DNA of 24,804 nt, taken from assembly GCA_038251315.1 (NCBI GenBank), contig JBBSBK010000046.1, forward strand, positions 1-24,804, given 5' to 3'. Both the position numbers and the translations under genes were made by a program. Source of the DNA: JBBKXP01 sp038251315. Its GTDB lineage: Bacteria; Pseudomonadota; Alphaproteobacteria; Rhodobacterales; Rhodobacteraceae. The notes beneath the pieces are model-generated. The model worked only from the letters and a program-made list of their open reading frames with translations. It was not told where the DNA came from and ran no database searches. Below, in pieces: positions 16,685 through 24,722 of this stretch (position 1 is the first letter of the stretch; each line of letters opens with the position of its first letter).

Positions 16685-16968
16685 GTTGACCGTCCTTTGG
16701 TGTGAGCCACGTCGCGGGCCAATTCCGCCCCGGTGATCTCGTGCGTGCGGGTGTCGCGGGTCACGACCAGCCAGCTGCGGTCGCCCTGTTCATGGAACCA
16801 CAGTTCGCGATGCAAACCGGCGGGGTTGTCGCGCAGATATAGATAGTCGTGGAATTGATCGACGGCGTCAGTCGCCTGCCAGTCGGGGCGGTCGATCAGG
16901 CTGACGTCGCCCAGATAGGTGAATTCCTGACTGTCGCGCGGTCCAAGCAAGGGGTGGGGAATGATCAT
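16681..16968 (-). CDS. mgdB: N-methylglutamate dehydrogenase subunit B (sarcosine oxidase delta-like)
   Basis: 95 residues starting MIIPHPLLGPRDSQEF. It matches the SoxD pattern CPNCGPR...EF...G near the start and W-HxxGCRxW near residue 60, but the zinc cysteines are missing: the first two are His5 and Leu8, and the third is Asp63, while His59 is kept. Zinc binding as known in SoxD is therefore unlikely. It is a small accessory subunit of the NMG dehydrogenase. The gene lies 29 bp after mgdA and overlaps mgdC by four bases. The ribosome site is weak. Confidence 0.87.
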   Translation of the reverse strand: MIIPHPLLGPRDSQEFTYLGDVSLIDRPDWQATDAVDQFHDYLYLRDNPAGLHRELWFHEQGDRSWLVVTRDTRTHEITGAELARDVAHTKGRST

Positions 16969-16982
16969 GTCAGGATGCTTTC

Positions 16983-17012
16983 AGTGCAGGTTGGCCGTTA
17001 GTGCAGGTTAGG
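16983..17012. repeat. Short direct repeat at the 3' end of mgdA
   Basis: AGTGCAGGTT occurs at 16983-16992 and again at 17000-17009, each followed by (A)GGC. On the minus strand the end of mgdA, reading Asn-Leu-His-stop, is repeated 17 bp later with a second stop. It looks like a small tandem duplication around the stop codon and probably has no function. Confidence 0.5.
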
Positions 17013-18248
17013 CTGCGCGCCCATGCCTTTTTCGTCGATCATCAGCCCCTTGCGGAACCGGTCGAACCGATAGGCGGTGGCGGTGGCATGCGGCGCGTCG
17101 GTGGCCAGCAGATGGGCAAAGCACCAACCCGATGCGGGCGTCGCCTTGAACCCGCCATAACACCAGCCGCCGTTGAAATAGAGGCCGTCAATGTGGGTCT
17201 TGTCGATGATCGGCGACCCGTCCATCGACATATCCATGATCCCGCCCCACATCCGCAGCAGCTTGGCCCGGCCGATCATCGGCATCAGGGCCATGCCCCC
17301 CTCACAGACGTCTTCGACCACGGGCAGGTTGCCGCGCTGGGCGTAGGAATTGTAGCCGTCGATATCGCCGCCGAACACCAGCCCGCCCTTGTCGGACTGG
17401 CTGACATAGAAGTGGCCCGCGCCATAGGTGATGACGCCGGGGATGATCGGCTTGAGGCCCTCGGACACGAACGCCTGCAGCACATGGCTTTCGATCGGCA
17501 GGCGCATCCCGGCCTTGGCCATGACTTGCCCGGACGAACCCGCAACGGCGACGCCGACCTTGCCCGCGCCGATGAAACCGCGCGTGGTTTCAACGCCCAG
17601 ACAGGTGCCTTTGTCGATCTTGAAGCCGGTCACTTCGCAGTTCTGGATGATGTCAACACCCCGGCTGTCCGCCCCCCGCGCGTAACCCCAGGCGACCGCA
17701 TCATGGCGCACGGTGCCGCCGCGCGGTTGCAGCAGCCCGCCCTTGATCGGAAACCGGGCGCTGTCAAAGTTCAGGAACGGCGCCATTTTGCGCACCCCGT
17801 CGGCATCCAGCAGTTCGCTGTCCACCCCGTTCAGGCGCATCCCGTTGGCGCGGCGGCGAAAGGCATCGCGCTGGCCGTCGGTGTGGCAGAGGTTCAGCAC
17901 GCCGCGCTGGCTGACCATCGCGTTGAAATTGAAATCCTGCTCCAGCCCTTCCCACAGCTTCATCGACAGTTCGTAAAACGGCTCATTGCCATCCAGCAGA
18001 TAGTTCGACCGGATGATCGTCGTGTTGCGCCCGACGTTGCCGCCGCCGATCCAGCCCTTTTCGATCACTGCGACGCTGGATTTGGCATGGACCTTGGCCA
18101 GATAATAGGCCGTGGCCAGACCATGACCGCCGCCACCGACAACGACGAAATCATAGCGCGGTTGCGGCGCGGCATCGCGCCAAGCGGGGGTCCACCCCTT
18201 GTGTCCTGTCAGCGCCTCTTTCAGCACCCTGAAGCCGGAATAACGCAT
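16998..18248 (-). CDS. mgdA: N-methylglutamate dehydrogenase subunit A (sarcosine oxidase beta-like flavoprotein)
   Basis: 416 residues, a DAO-type FAD oxidoreductase. The FAD dinucleotide fold is VVVGGGGHGLATAYYLA (GGGGHG 38-43). The stretch GGTVRHDAVAW contains His182, corresponding to the histidine that covalently holds FMN in SoxB. The C-terminal FAD-closing segment is FNGGWCYGGFKATPASGW. This subunit carries the amine-oxidising centre and delivers the imine to the folate module of MgdC. A GAGGGTGAA ribosome site precedes the ATG. First gene of mgdABCD; a LysR gene in the same direction ends 91 bp upstream. Confidence 0.92.
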   Translation of the reverse strand: MRYSGFRVLKEALTGHKGWTPAWRDAAPQPRYDFVVVGGGGHGLATAYYLAKVHAKSSVAVIEKGWIGGGNVGRNTTIIRSNYLLDGNEPFYELSMKLWEGLEQDFNFNAMVSQRGVLNLCHTDGQRDAFRRRANGMRLNGVDSELLDADGVRKMAPFLNFDSARFPIKGGLLQPRGGTVRHDAVAWGYARGADSRGVDIIQNCEVTGFKIDKGTCLGVETTRGFIGAGKVGVAVAGSSGQVMAKAGMRLPIESHVLQAFVSEGLKPIIPGVITYGAGHFYVSQSDKGGLVFGGDIDGYNSYAQRGNLPVVEDVCEGGMALMPMIGRAKLLRMWGGIMDMSMDGSPIIDKTHIDGLYFNGGWCYGGFKATPASGWCFAHLLATDAPHATATAYRFDRFRKGLMIDEKGMGAQPNLH

Positions 18249-18339
18249 TTCACCCTCGGGTCGGTTCTGGCCTTAATCTGGCGGGTGCCGGAGGTTTATG
18301 ACAGGGCCGGTTCGGACATCGTTATGGCGACTTGCGACA

Positions 18340-19296
18340 TCAGACGCCGTATTTTGTCCGCGCCGCACTGATCTGCATCAACCAGTCGGCGACTTCGGTC
18401 CGGCCGTCAAAGGCGGGACGGTTCTGCGGGGTCAGCAGGTAATAGCCATGATCGGTGCGCACCTGCGTATCCCCCAGTGGGCGCACCAGTTTGCCCGCAC
18501 CGATCAACTGATCGACAAGATGCCCCCAGCCCAGCGCCACGCCGACCCCGTCAACCGCCGCATGAATCGACAGCGGATAGGAATTGAACAAGGTCGTCCG
18601 GTCGATCCGGCGGGTCATCGCGCCAACGCGGCCCAGCCAGACCTGCCAGTTCATCCATTCGGTGTGCTGACTGGCAACCTCGATCAGGGGCACGGTGGCG
18701 AGGTTGCGAATATCGCTGACGCCGGGGTTCTGCGCCAGAAAATCAGGCGAACAGACTGGAAAGATGGTTTCGCCAAAGACCAGTTGGCTGTCGTATCCCT
18801 TCCACACGCCATCGCCGCGCAAGATCGCCAGATCGACAGTTTCGGCCAGACATTCCTGGTCATTGTCCGATGCGACCAGCATGATGCTGACGTGCGCGTT
18901 GGCCTGCCTGAACGCGTGCAGCCGGGGCGTCAGCCAAAGTGCCGCGACCGAGTTCGTCGCGGCCAGAATGACCGGGCGGTCAAGCCCGGTTTTCAGCGTG
19001 TCATCCGCCGCCGCGCGCAGCAGATCAAGGGCCGGGACGATCCGGGCCAGAAATTCGCGCCCGTGTTGGGTCAGCCCGATCGACCGGTGGCCACGGGTGA
19101 AAAAGGCGACGCCAAAATGCTGTTCCAGCAGGCGCACCTTGCGGCTGATCGCGGTTTCGCTGATGTGCATCTGCCGCGCCGCCCCGGCGAAACTGGCGTG
19201 CTGCGCTGCCGCTTCGAAGGCAAGCAGATAATCGAGCGGCGGCAGCGGTCTGCGCCGTTCATTGCCACCACGGACTGATTTGGTGCGAGGGTCCAT
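18340..19296 (-). CDS. LysR-family transcriptional regulator (GcvA-like)
   Basis: 318 residues from the ATG at 19296, with AAGG about 9 bases upstream. The N-terminal winged helix-turn-helix covers about residues 19-80 (LDYLLAFEAAAQHASFAGAA, then ISETAISRKVRLLEQHFG). The effector domain follows (VILAATNSVAALWLTPRL, VDLAILRGDG, GVGVALGWGHLVDQLI), resembling GcvA-like regulators of glycine and C1 genes. It is encoded just upstream of mgdA on the same strand and divergently from the DUF1989-GcvT fusion gene, with 163 bp between, the usual layout for a LysR protein controlling the divergent target. Ligand not predictable from sequence. Confidence 0.9.
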   Translation of the reverse strand: MDPRTKSVRGGNERRRPLPPLDYLLAFEAAAQHASFAGAARQMHISETAISRKVRLLEQHFGVAFFTRGHRSIGLTQHGREFLARIVPALDLLRAAADDTLKTGLDRPVILAATNSVAALWLTPRLHAFRQANAHVSIMLVASDNDQECLAETVDLAILRGDGVWKGYDSQLVFGETIFPVCSPDFLAQNPGVSDIRNLATVPLIEVASQHTEWMNWQVWLGRVGAMTRRIDRTTLFNSYPLSIHAAVDGVGVALGWGHLVDQLIGAGKLVRPLGDTQVRTDHGYYLLTPQNRPAFDGRTEVADWLMQISAARTKYGV

Positions 19297-19459
19297 GGTG
19301 ATGGACCTTATGCGCTGCCCGCAAACTTGGCATCAGAAATTAGAGGCATGGCCCCATATAATTCTACGCGGGGTTTCGCCGCCGATTGGGCATAATAGCG
19401 GATGAGATGCGTCTTTCGGGCGCTGACGCAGGATATCAATTGCAGTTCGGGGCCACGCA
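19297..19459. promoter_or_regulatory. LysR / DUF1989-GcvT divergent promoter region
   Basis: 163 bp between divergent starts. A TATAAT hexamer lies at 19357-19362 on the plus strand with no matching -35 at 16-18 bp (CAGAAA at the 17-bp position); a second weak CATAAT is at 19391-19396. A -10 without -35 fits a LysR-activated promoter, but no clear LysR box could be fixed by eye. The fusion gene start lacks a strong ribosome site (only GGGG about 7 bases upstream). Confidence 0.35.
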
Positions 19460-21835
19460 ATGAACCAACCGCAGGTCTTTGAAATACCGTTTGAACGTGC
19501 AGGCGTCATTGTGCCCGGCCTGCCGGTTCTGCCGCCCGGTGTCGAACGGCACCCGGTGCCGGGGGGCGGTAGCCGTGCCGTGAGAATCTTCAAGGGCGAC
19601 GAGATTACCCTGCAGGACCGCGAGGGCCTGCAACCCGTCGAGATGGTGTTTTTCGCCCATGATGGCCTGTCCGACGCGGGCATGCTCGGGGCCAAGGGCG
19701 GACGCGACCCCAAGGGGCTGAAGGAATCGCTGCTGCGCGATCCATCGGGGCGCAAAGTGGTCGCGGCCCTCGACAAGGCGGGTTTCGATCTGGGGCGCGC
19801 CGATGGGACGCTGGTTTTTGAGCAGGGGTCGCGTGCCGGGGATTATGTGACATTTACCGCGACCTGCGACGGGCTGTTGATCGTCTGCGCGGCCGGTGGC
19901 CCGATGGAACCGCAAGATCACTGGGCCCCGACCGACGTCACGCTGTATGTCCGTCGTCTGACCCTGCCAACCGGCACGGAGTTGTTGGCCGCCCCCGATC
20001 CGCTGGCCGACCCGATGATCGACATCAACATTCTGCCCGGTCAGGCTTTCCCTTACGAAGTCAAAGCGGGCGAATATATCCAGATCCTCGACGTCAAAGG
20101 GCGCGAGTGTTCGGACTTTCAGGCGTTTTCGATGCGTGCGCTGGACAAGGGTCTGGAACGCGAGATTGACCCGACGACAACCCGGTCGCTGATAGGGTCG
20201 CTTTATCCCATGCCGGGGATGCACGCGAAATACTTCTCCGTCGATCATGAACCGCTGGTCGAGATCGTGCAGGATACCATCGGGCGGCACGACACCTTCG
20301 GACTGTCCTGCACGGCGCGGTATTACGAAGATCTGGGGTATCCTGGCCATATCAACTGTTCGGACAACATGAACCTGGCCTTGGCTAAATACGGGATCAG
20401 GCCGCGTGCGGGCTGGCCTGCGATCAATTATTTCTTCAACACGCTGCTGGACGACAACCACGCCCTTGCCATGGATGATCCGTGGTCGCGGCCCGGCGAT
20501 TATGTGCTGCTGCGCGCCCTGACCGATCTGGTCTGCGTGTCCACCGCTTGTCCCTGTGACATCGACCCCGCGAACGGCTGGAACCCGACCGATATCCAGT
20601 TGCGGACTTATGCGAAAACCGAAATCTTCAAGCGCTCGATCGGCTGGCGCAAAACACCGGGTGCTGATTTGGAAGAGACGAAAAAGACGGGGTTCCACGA
20701 TTGCTTTGCCCGCCACACCCGCAACTTTGTCGAATACAACGGCTATTGGCTGGCCAGCGAGATGACCAACCACGGCGCCATTGCGGAATACTGGGCGGCC
20801 CGTGAAAAGGCCGTGGTGATGGACCTGTCGCCGTTGCGCAAATACGAAGTGACCGGCCCCGATGCCGAAGCGCTACTGCAGCTTTGCGTCACCCGCGATA
20901 TGAAAAAGCTGCCTGTCGGCGGCATCGTCTATACCGCGATGTGCTACGATCACGGCGGGATGATCGACGACGGCACTGTGTTCCGGCTGGGGGAAACCAA
21001 CTTTCGCTGGATCGGCGGCAACGACCAATCCGGGCTGTGGCTGCGCCAGCAGGCCTCAGAACGCGGGATGAACGCCTGGGTGCGCAATTCGACCGACCAT
21101 CATTGCAACATCGCAGTGCAGGGGCCGTTGTCGCGCGACATCCTCAAACAGGTGATCTGGACCCCGCCAGCACAAGCCACGGTCGAGGAACTGGGCTGGT
21201 TCCGCCTGACCATCGGCCGTCTGCACGATTTCGACGGCCCCGCTGTTGTGGTCAGCCGGACCGGCTATTCGGGCGAATTGGGCTATGAGGTTTTCTGCCA
21301 CCCGAAAGACGCCGAGCAGGTGTTCGATGCTGTCTGGGCCGTAGGCGCACCGATTGGGATGATTCCGCTGGGCCTCAAGGCGCTGGACATGCTGCGTATC
21401 GAATCCGGTCTGATCTTTGCCGGATCGGAATTCGACGACCAGACCGACCCGATGGAGGCCGGGATCGGCTTTGCCGTCCCGCTCAAAGGCAAGGCCGACG
21501 ATTTCATCGGCCGTGCCGCACTCGAGGCGCGCAAGGCCAATCCGCAGAAAAAGCTGGTCGGGCTTGATCTGGCCGGGGGCGTCGTGCCGTCGCCGGGCGA
21601 CTGTGTCCACTTTGGTAAACCGCAGATCGGGGTCGTCACGTCGGCGGTAAAATCGCCGATCCTGGGCAAGGTCATCGCGCTGGCGCGGATCGACGTCAAC
21701 TATGCCGCACCGGGCACCGCGCTCGAAGTCGGGCGGCTGGACGGGGATCAAAAGCGGCTGCTGGCGACGGTCGTGCCATTTCCGCATTTCGACCCGACCA
21801 AGGAACGGGTCAAGGGAAACTATCCGCAAGACTGA
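19460..21835 (+). CDS. Fusion of a duplicated DUF1989 region with a GcvT-like aminomethyltransferase
   Basis: 791 residues. Residues 190-385 are a complete DUF1989 (urea carboxylase-associated) domain with GRHDTFG, GHINCSDN and cysteines 217, 284, 300, 364 and 366, candidate metal ligands. Residues 39-165 look like a shortened, cysteine-poor second copy: SRAGDYVTFTATCDGL...APTDVTLYV matches SRPGDYVLLRALTDLV...NPTDIQLRT. Residues 420-790 are a GcvT-like folate module (MDLSPLRKYEVTGPDAEALL, VVVSRTGYSGELGYEVFC, LDMLRIESGLIFAG). The substrate is unknown. The folate half suggests transfer of a one-carbon group from an amine or a product made by the DUF1989 half. Divergent from LysR and next to the NMG dehydrogenase genes. 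Confidence 0.85.
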   Translation: MNQPQVFEIPFERAGVIVPGLPVLPPGVERHPVPGGGSRAVRIFKGDEITLQDREGLQPVEMVFFAHDGLSDAGMLGAKGGRDPKGLKESLLRDPSGRKVVAALDKAGFDLGRADGTLVFEQGSRAGDYVTFTATCDGLLIVCAAGGPMEPQDHWAPTDVTLYVRRLTLPTGTELLAAPDPLADPMIDINILPGQAFPYEVKAGEYIQILDVKGRECSDFQAFSMRALDKGLEREIDPTTTRSLIGSLYPMPGMHAKYFSVDHEPLVEIVQDTIGRHDTFGLSCTARYYEDLGYPGHINCSDNMNLALAKYGIRPRAGWPAINYFFNTLLDDNHALAMDDPWSRPGDYVLLRALTDLVCVSTACPCDIDPANGWNPTDIQLRTYAKTEIFKRSIGWRKTPGADLEETKKTGFHDCFARHTRNFVEYNGYWLASEMTNHGAIAEYWAAREKAVVMDLSPLRKYEVTGPDAEALLQLCVTRDMKKLPVGGIVYTAMCYDHGGMIDDGTVFRLGETNFRWIGGNDQSGLWLRQQASERGMNAWVRNSTDHHCNIAVQGPLSRDILKQVIWTPPAQATVEELGWFRLTIGRLHDFDGPAVVVSRTGYSGELGYEVFCHPKDAEQVFDAVWAVGAPIGMIPLGLKALDMLRIESGLIFAGSEFDDQTDPMEAGIGFAVPLKGKADDFIGRAALEARKANPQKKLVGLDLAGGVVPSPGDCVHFGKPQIGVVTSAVKSPILGKVIALARIDVNYAAPGTALEVGRLDGDQKRLLATVVPFPHFDPTKERVKGNYPQD

Positions 21836-21854
21836 TTGCGATTTGCCGGATATC

Positions 21855-22061
21855 ATGTCAGAAACTTGCATCATCATGCACGCAAAAATTCCTTTTGGCG
21901 TCGCCTATTGTTCGTTCAAAGACACTCATACCACCCGGTCGCTGGCCTTTTTGCTGCTTGGTCAGTTCGCCCTGCGGGCCTGCAGCGGGGCGCTGGAACC
22001 CTTGCGGATCGCTGTTCCTTGCCCGGTTCGGCAACCCGCCGTCAAAGATGTTGTCCGATAG
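21855..22061 (+). pseudogene. Probable remnant of a GlxA-type AraC regulator (N-terminal piece only)
   Basis: Codons from 21939 to 22013 read SLAFLLLGQFALRACSGALE followed by PLRIA. This resembles the conserved first strand and helix of GlxA-type regulators; the intact relative in this window has FLIFPGFPMACLTSMIEPLRAA in the same place. Similarity stops after about 25 residues and the frame ends at a TAG at 22059-22061, so no sensor or DNA-binding domain follows. The rest of 21836-22082 shows nothing clear. A short real gene is possible but has no good ribosome site. Confidence is limited because the match is short. Confidence 0.4.
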
Positions 22062-22082
22062 GCGCAGGGATGCCGAAGCGGC

Positions 22083-22355
22083 CTAGATTGCCCGGTGCGC
22101 CCAGACCGTCAGCCTGATACGAGCCTGCTTGTAAGCGTCGAACAAGGACATCGCATAGACGAATATCCCCCCCGACAGTTTGCCGACCACCGACACATCA
22201 GGCGCGGCGGTCTTGAGCGTGAAACCGCCCAGCAAAAGGATGAAAAACAGGAACATCAGACCACGCACCGGCTGGCGGTTCGCCACCTGACCGGACCCCG
22301 GCAGGATCACGCCGGCGGCGGTCACAAGCCAGGGGTGAATTGGTGTCTTGGTCAT
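22083..22355 (-). CDS. Small membrane protein of unknown function
   Basis: 90 residues. Two probable membrane segments, about residues 32-50 (LMFLFFILLLGGFTLK) and 55-71 (VVGKLSGGIFVYAMSLF), are preceded by an LPGSGQVANRQPVRG loop and followed by a charged DAYKQARIR tail. PGxGQ-type loops before a membrane segment are seen in several small uncharacterised families. The start overlaps the stop of the upstream gene (ATGA), so the two are translationally coupled and may act together. I do not recognise a function. Confidence 0.7.
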   Translation of the reverse strand: MTKTPIHPWLVTAAGVILPGSGQVANRQPVRGLMFLFFILLLGGFTLKTAAPDVSVVGKLSGGIFVYAMSLFDAYKQARIRLTVWAHRAI

Positions 22356-23041
22356 CGGGCTCTGTCCTCTATTAGTGCGGCGACAATGTCGGTGCGCAGC
22401 GCGATCAGCGCATCCAATAGCGGCGTGATCCGATCCATGGCGAGTGGTGTCTGTCCGACCTCGGCATTGCGAAAGATCAGGTATTGACCGCGATTTGCTT
22501 CTTCGGCCAAAAAGCTGATCCGCAACCCTTTGGGGGAAATCACCAGCTCCTTGATCCGCTCATCATCGAACAGGGTCAGGTGCGGGCGCAGGACGGCGTC
22601 GGGCAGCAGGCTGGCAGGGTCGTCAGTGCGGATCGCACAGTCCGGTGGAAATCCGGGCGGTGGGGTGATCTGGTCGGGCAAAAGGTGAAAGTGGGAAAAC
22701 GGTTCGACACCGGTCGGACGGATCATGAGATCCAGCTTTGCCCGTACTGGCAGCGGGCCGGGTAATGTCAGCAGCACCCAAAGGGCCGGCAGTTTGCGGA
22801 ATGTCAGGGTGTCGGTCACCGCCTGCAGGTCCACCGCATGACCCCGCCAGCTGCCGCCAAGCCGGGGAAACCCAGCGGAGCCCGACCCCATCCTGACGTC
22901 GGTCAGAATCTTAGCGCAGGCGTCGAAATAAGCGGCCCGGCGGCGGCGGCGGTCCTGTCCGGCCTGCAAAACCTGTCGTGCCAGCATCACCAGAACGATA
23001 CCCAGCCCGATGGCAATAATCCCCAGCCCCAGCCGTTCCAT
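22352..23041 (-). CDS. Membrane-anchored protein of unknown function
   Basis: About 229 residues from the ATG at 23041 (MERLGLGIIAIG), chosen because an AAAGGAAG ribosome site sits five bases upstream. Alternative ATGs at 23056 and 23074 lie within or next to the terminator hairpin of the preceding permease gene. One N-terminal membrane helix (about residues 5-22) is followed by a basic RRRRR stretch, which predicts a cytoplasmic C-terminal domain of some 190 residues without recognisable motifs. Coupled to the small membrane protein downstream. No function assigned. Confidence 0.7.
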   Translation of the reverse strand: MERLGLGIIAIGLGIVLVMLARQVLQAGQDRRRRRAAYFDACAKILTDVRMGSGSAGFPRLGGSWRGHAVDLQAVTDTLTFRKLPALWVLLTLPGPLPVRAKLDLMIRPTGVEPFSHFHLLPDQITPPPGFPPDCAIRTDDPASLLPDAVLRPHLTLFDDERIKELVISPKGLRISFLAEEANRGQYLIFRNAEVGQTPLAMDRITPLLDALIALRTDIVAALIEDRAR

Positions 23042-23060
23042 GAACTTCCTTTGCATAATC

Positions 23061-23086
23061 AAAAGGCCCGCCATCGCTGGCGGGCC
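23061..23086 (-). terminator. Rho-independent terminator after the APC permease gene
   Basis: Minus-strand hairpin with an 8-bp stem (GGCCCGCC at 23065-23072 pairing with GGCGGGCC at 23079-23086), a six-base loop and a TTTT tract at 23064-23061. It begins about 22 bp after the permease stop codon. It separates the permease transcript from the two membrane-protein genes downstream. Confidence 0.85.
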
Positions 23087-23108
23087 CGTCGTTACTGTCA
23101 ACGGCTGA

Positions 23109-24524
23109 TTAGTACCCCTGCGGCCGCGGCCAGGGCATCGTGAACTGGGCACCCCGATGCACGAACCGGTAGCGCCAGAAGTGGAACCACAGCGACACGA
23201 CGATATAGAAGGCGATCATCGCCACAAGTTGCGTGCCATACCCGAGGAACACGGCGAAATAGGTGATCCCACAGAGGCAGAGCAAAACAATCGCCGGGAC
23301 CGGGTGGAATGGGTGTTCATAGCCGCGCTTGATCGAATCGAGCGGCCATTTCTTGCGGAACATCAGCACGTTGATTGGCATGAATGTGTATCCCAGCAGT
23401 CCCGACAGGATCGAGAAGGTGATCACCTGATCCAGCGGCGCGCCCAGCGCAAAGATCAGCGCGATGGGCACCAGAAAGATGATCGACCGATAGGGAGTGC
23501 GGTATTTCGGATGCACCGCACCGAACCACGCCGGCAGATAGTGGTCGCGGCCCATCGCGAACCAGGCGCGGGACGCATCGTTGATGCACCCGTTGGCCGA
23601 GGCCAGCGTCGCAAACAATGTCCCGATCCCCAAAAGCACCATCAACGTCGTCGATCCAGACAACCGGGCAGCATCGAACAGTGGCACGCCAGCTTGCCCC
23701 AGATACTCCCACGGCATCAGGCCGACGCTGACATACCAGGTCAGCGACGCGGCGATCAGCAGCGTCATGATTCCTGCCAGCGTTCCGAACGGCAGCGCGC
23801 GGGCGGGCGAGCGGACCTCTTCGGCGGCTTGGGTCGTGCCTTCGATCCCGAGATAATACCAGAGGCCAAAGTGCATCGCTGCGAGAACCCCCAGCCAGCC
23901 ATAGGGCAGGTCGGTCATCAGCGCCTGATGCTGCAGCACGTCACTGCCGAAAATCGGCAAAGTGGCGAGGAATAGGATGATGATGGCGCTGAAGGCAATC
24001 GCGGTGATGACCAGACTGAAGGTCAGCGTCGCCAGAACCCCGCGATAGTTCAGCCAAGCCAGGAACATGATCGCCAGAATGATGAACGGGCGCTGGTCGA
24101 GTCCTTCGTGCCCAGTCATGAGCGCCACCGTGTCGATCAGAAACCCGAAGGTGATCGCGTTGGCCGCCTCGAGCATGGTATAGGCGAAAACCAGATACAG
24201 GCCGACATTGAAGGCCATCAGAGGCCCGACGATGTGCTTGGCCTGAGTGTATTGGCCGCCCGCCGCAGCGACGGTCGATGTGACCTCGCTGTCGATCATC
24301 GCGACGCAGCTGTAAAGGATACCCGCGAACCAACAGGCGATCAGCGCGGCAAAGGCGCCGCCCTTTCCGACGGCGAAATTCCAGCCCATGTATTCGCCCA
24401 CAAGGACGATCCCCACCCCCAACGCCCAGATATGTGCCGGCCCGAGAACCCGCAGCAGACCCACTTTGGCGCCATGCGGCCCGATACCGTCGCGGGTCTT
24501 TGATGTGATGTCAAAATCAGTCAT
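23109..24524 (-). CDS. APC-superfamily amino acid/amine permease
   Basis: 471 residues with about 12 hydrophobic segments spread over the whole length, starting MTDFDITSK after a GAGGGCG ribosome site. APC features include the first-helix stretch LGVGIVLVGEYMGWNFAVGKGG, the glycine-rich TVAAAGGQYTQA, the IEGTTQAAEEVRSPARALP loop and a SANGCINDASRAWFAMGRD loop, close to ethanolamine/amino-acid permeases. It probably imports a small amine or amino acid. Linkage to methylamine genes suggests a methylated amine, an N-methylated amino acid or a related osmolyte, but the substrate is inference. A terminator follows. Confidence 0.85.
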   Translation of the reverse strand: MTDFDITSKTRDGIGPHGAKVGLLRVLGPAHIWALGVGIVLVGEYMGWNFAVGKGGAFAALIACWFAGILYSCVAMIDSEVTSTVAAAGGQYTQAKHIVGPLMAFNVGLYLVFAYTMLEAANAITFGFLIDTVALMTGHEGLDQRPFIILAIMFLAWLNYRGVLATLTFSLVITAIAFSAIIILFLATLPIFGSDVLQHQALMTDLPYGWLGVLAAMHFGLWYYLGIEGTTQAAEEVRSPARALPFGTLAGIMTLLIAASLTWYVSVGLMPWEYLGQAGVPLFDAARLSGSTTLMVLLGIGTLFATLASANGCINDASRAWFAMGRDHYLPAWFGAVHPKYRTPYRSIIFLVPIALIFALGAPLDQVITFSILSGLLGYTFMPINVLMFRKKWPLDSIKRGYEHPFHPVPAIVLLCLCGITYFAVFLGYGTQLVAMIAFYIVVSLWFHFWRYRFVHRGAQFTMPWPRPQGY

Positions 24525-24534
24525 TACTGCGCCC

Positions 24535-24702
24535 TCATTTCTTTTGTTCTTCGGTCATGGCTTCCAGCTCGCCCTCGCGGGACGACATCAGAACGTCCTC
24601 TGAGTAGGTGCTGTCAGTCTTGATCCAGTCGATGACGATGATGAGACCAAAGACCGCCGAAAGGGCCCAGGCCGCGTATTCCGCGATATTCCAGATATCC
24701 AT
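24535..24702 (-). CDS. 55-residue one-helix membrane protein
   Basis: Short gene from the ATG at 24702 with an AGAGGG ribosome site about nine bases upstream, ending at a TGA at 24535. The protein begins MDIWNIAEYAAW, has one membrane helix (about residues 8-26) and a charged, acidic C-terminal tail ending TEEQKK. It sits 20 bp after the preceding gene and 10 bp before the permease start, so it belongs to the same operon and could be a transporter accessory peptide. No known family recognised. Confidence 0.65.
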   Translation of the reverse strand: MDIWNIAEYAAWALSAVFGLIIVIDWIKTDSTYSEDVLMSSREGELEAMTEEQKK

Positions 24703-24722
24703 GATGTTTTTCCCTCTGCGCC

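Noticed and set aside
22025..22060. GGTT/AACC inverted repeat as terminator of the fusion gene
   Set aside because: Four-bp stem with no T tract; not convincing.
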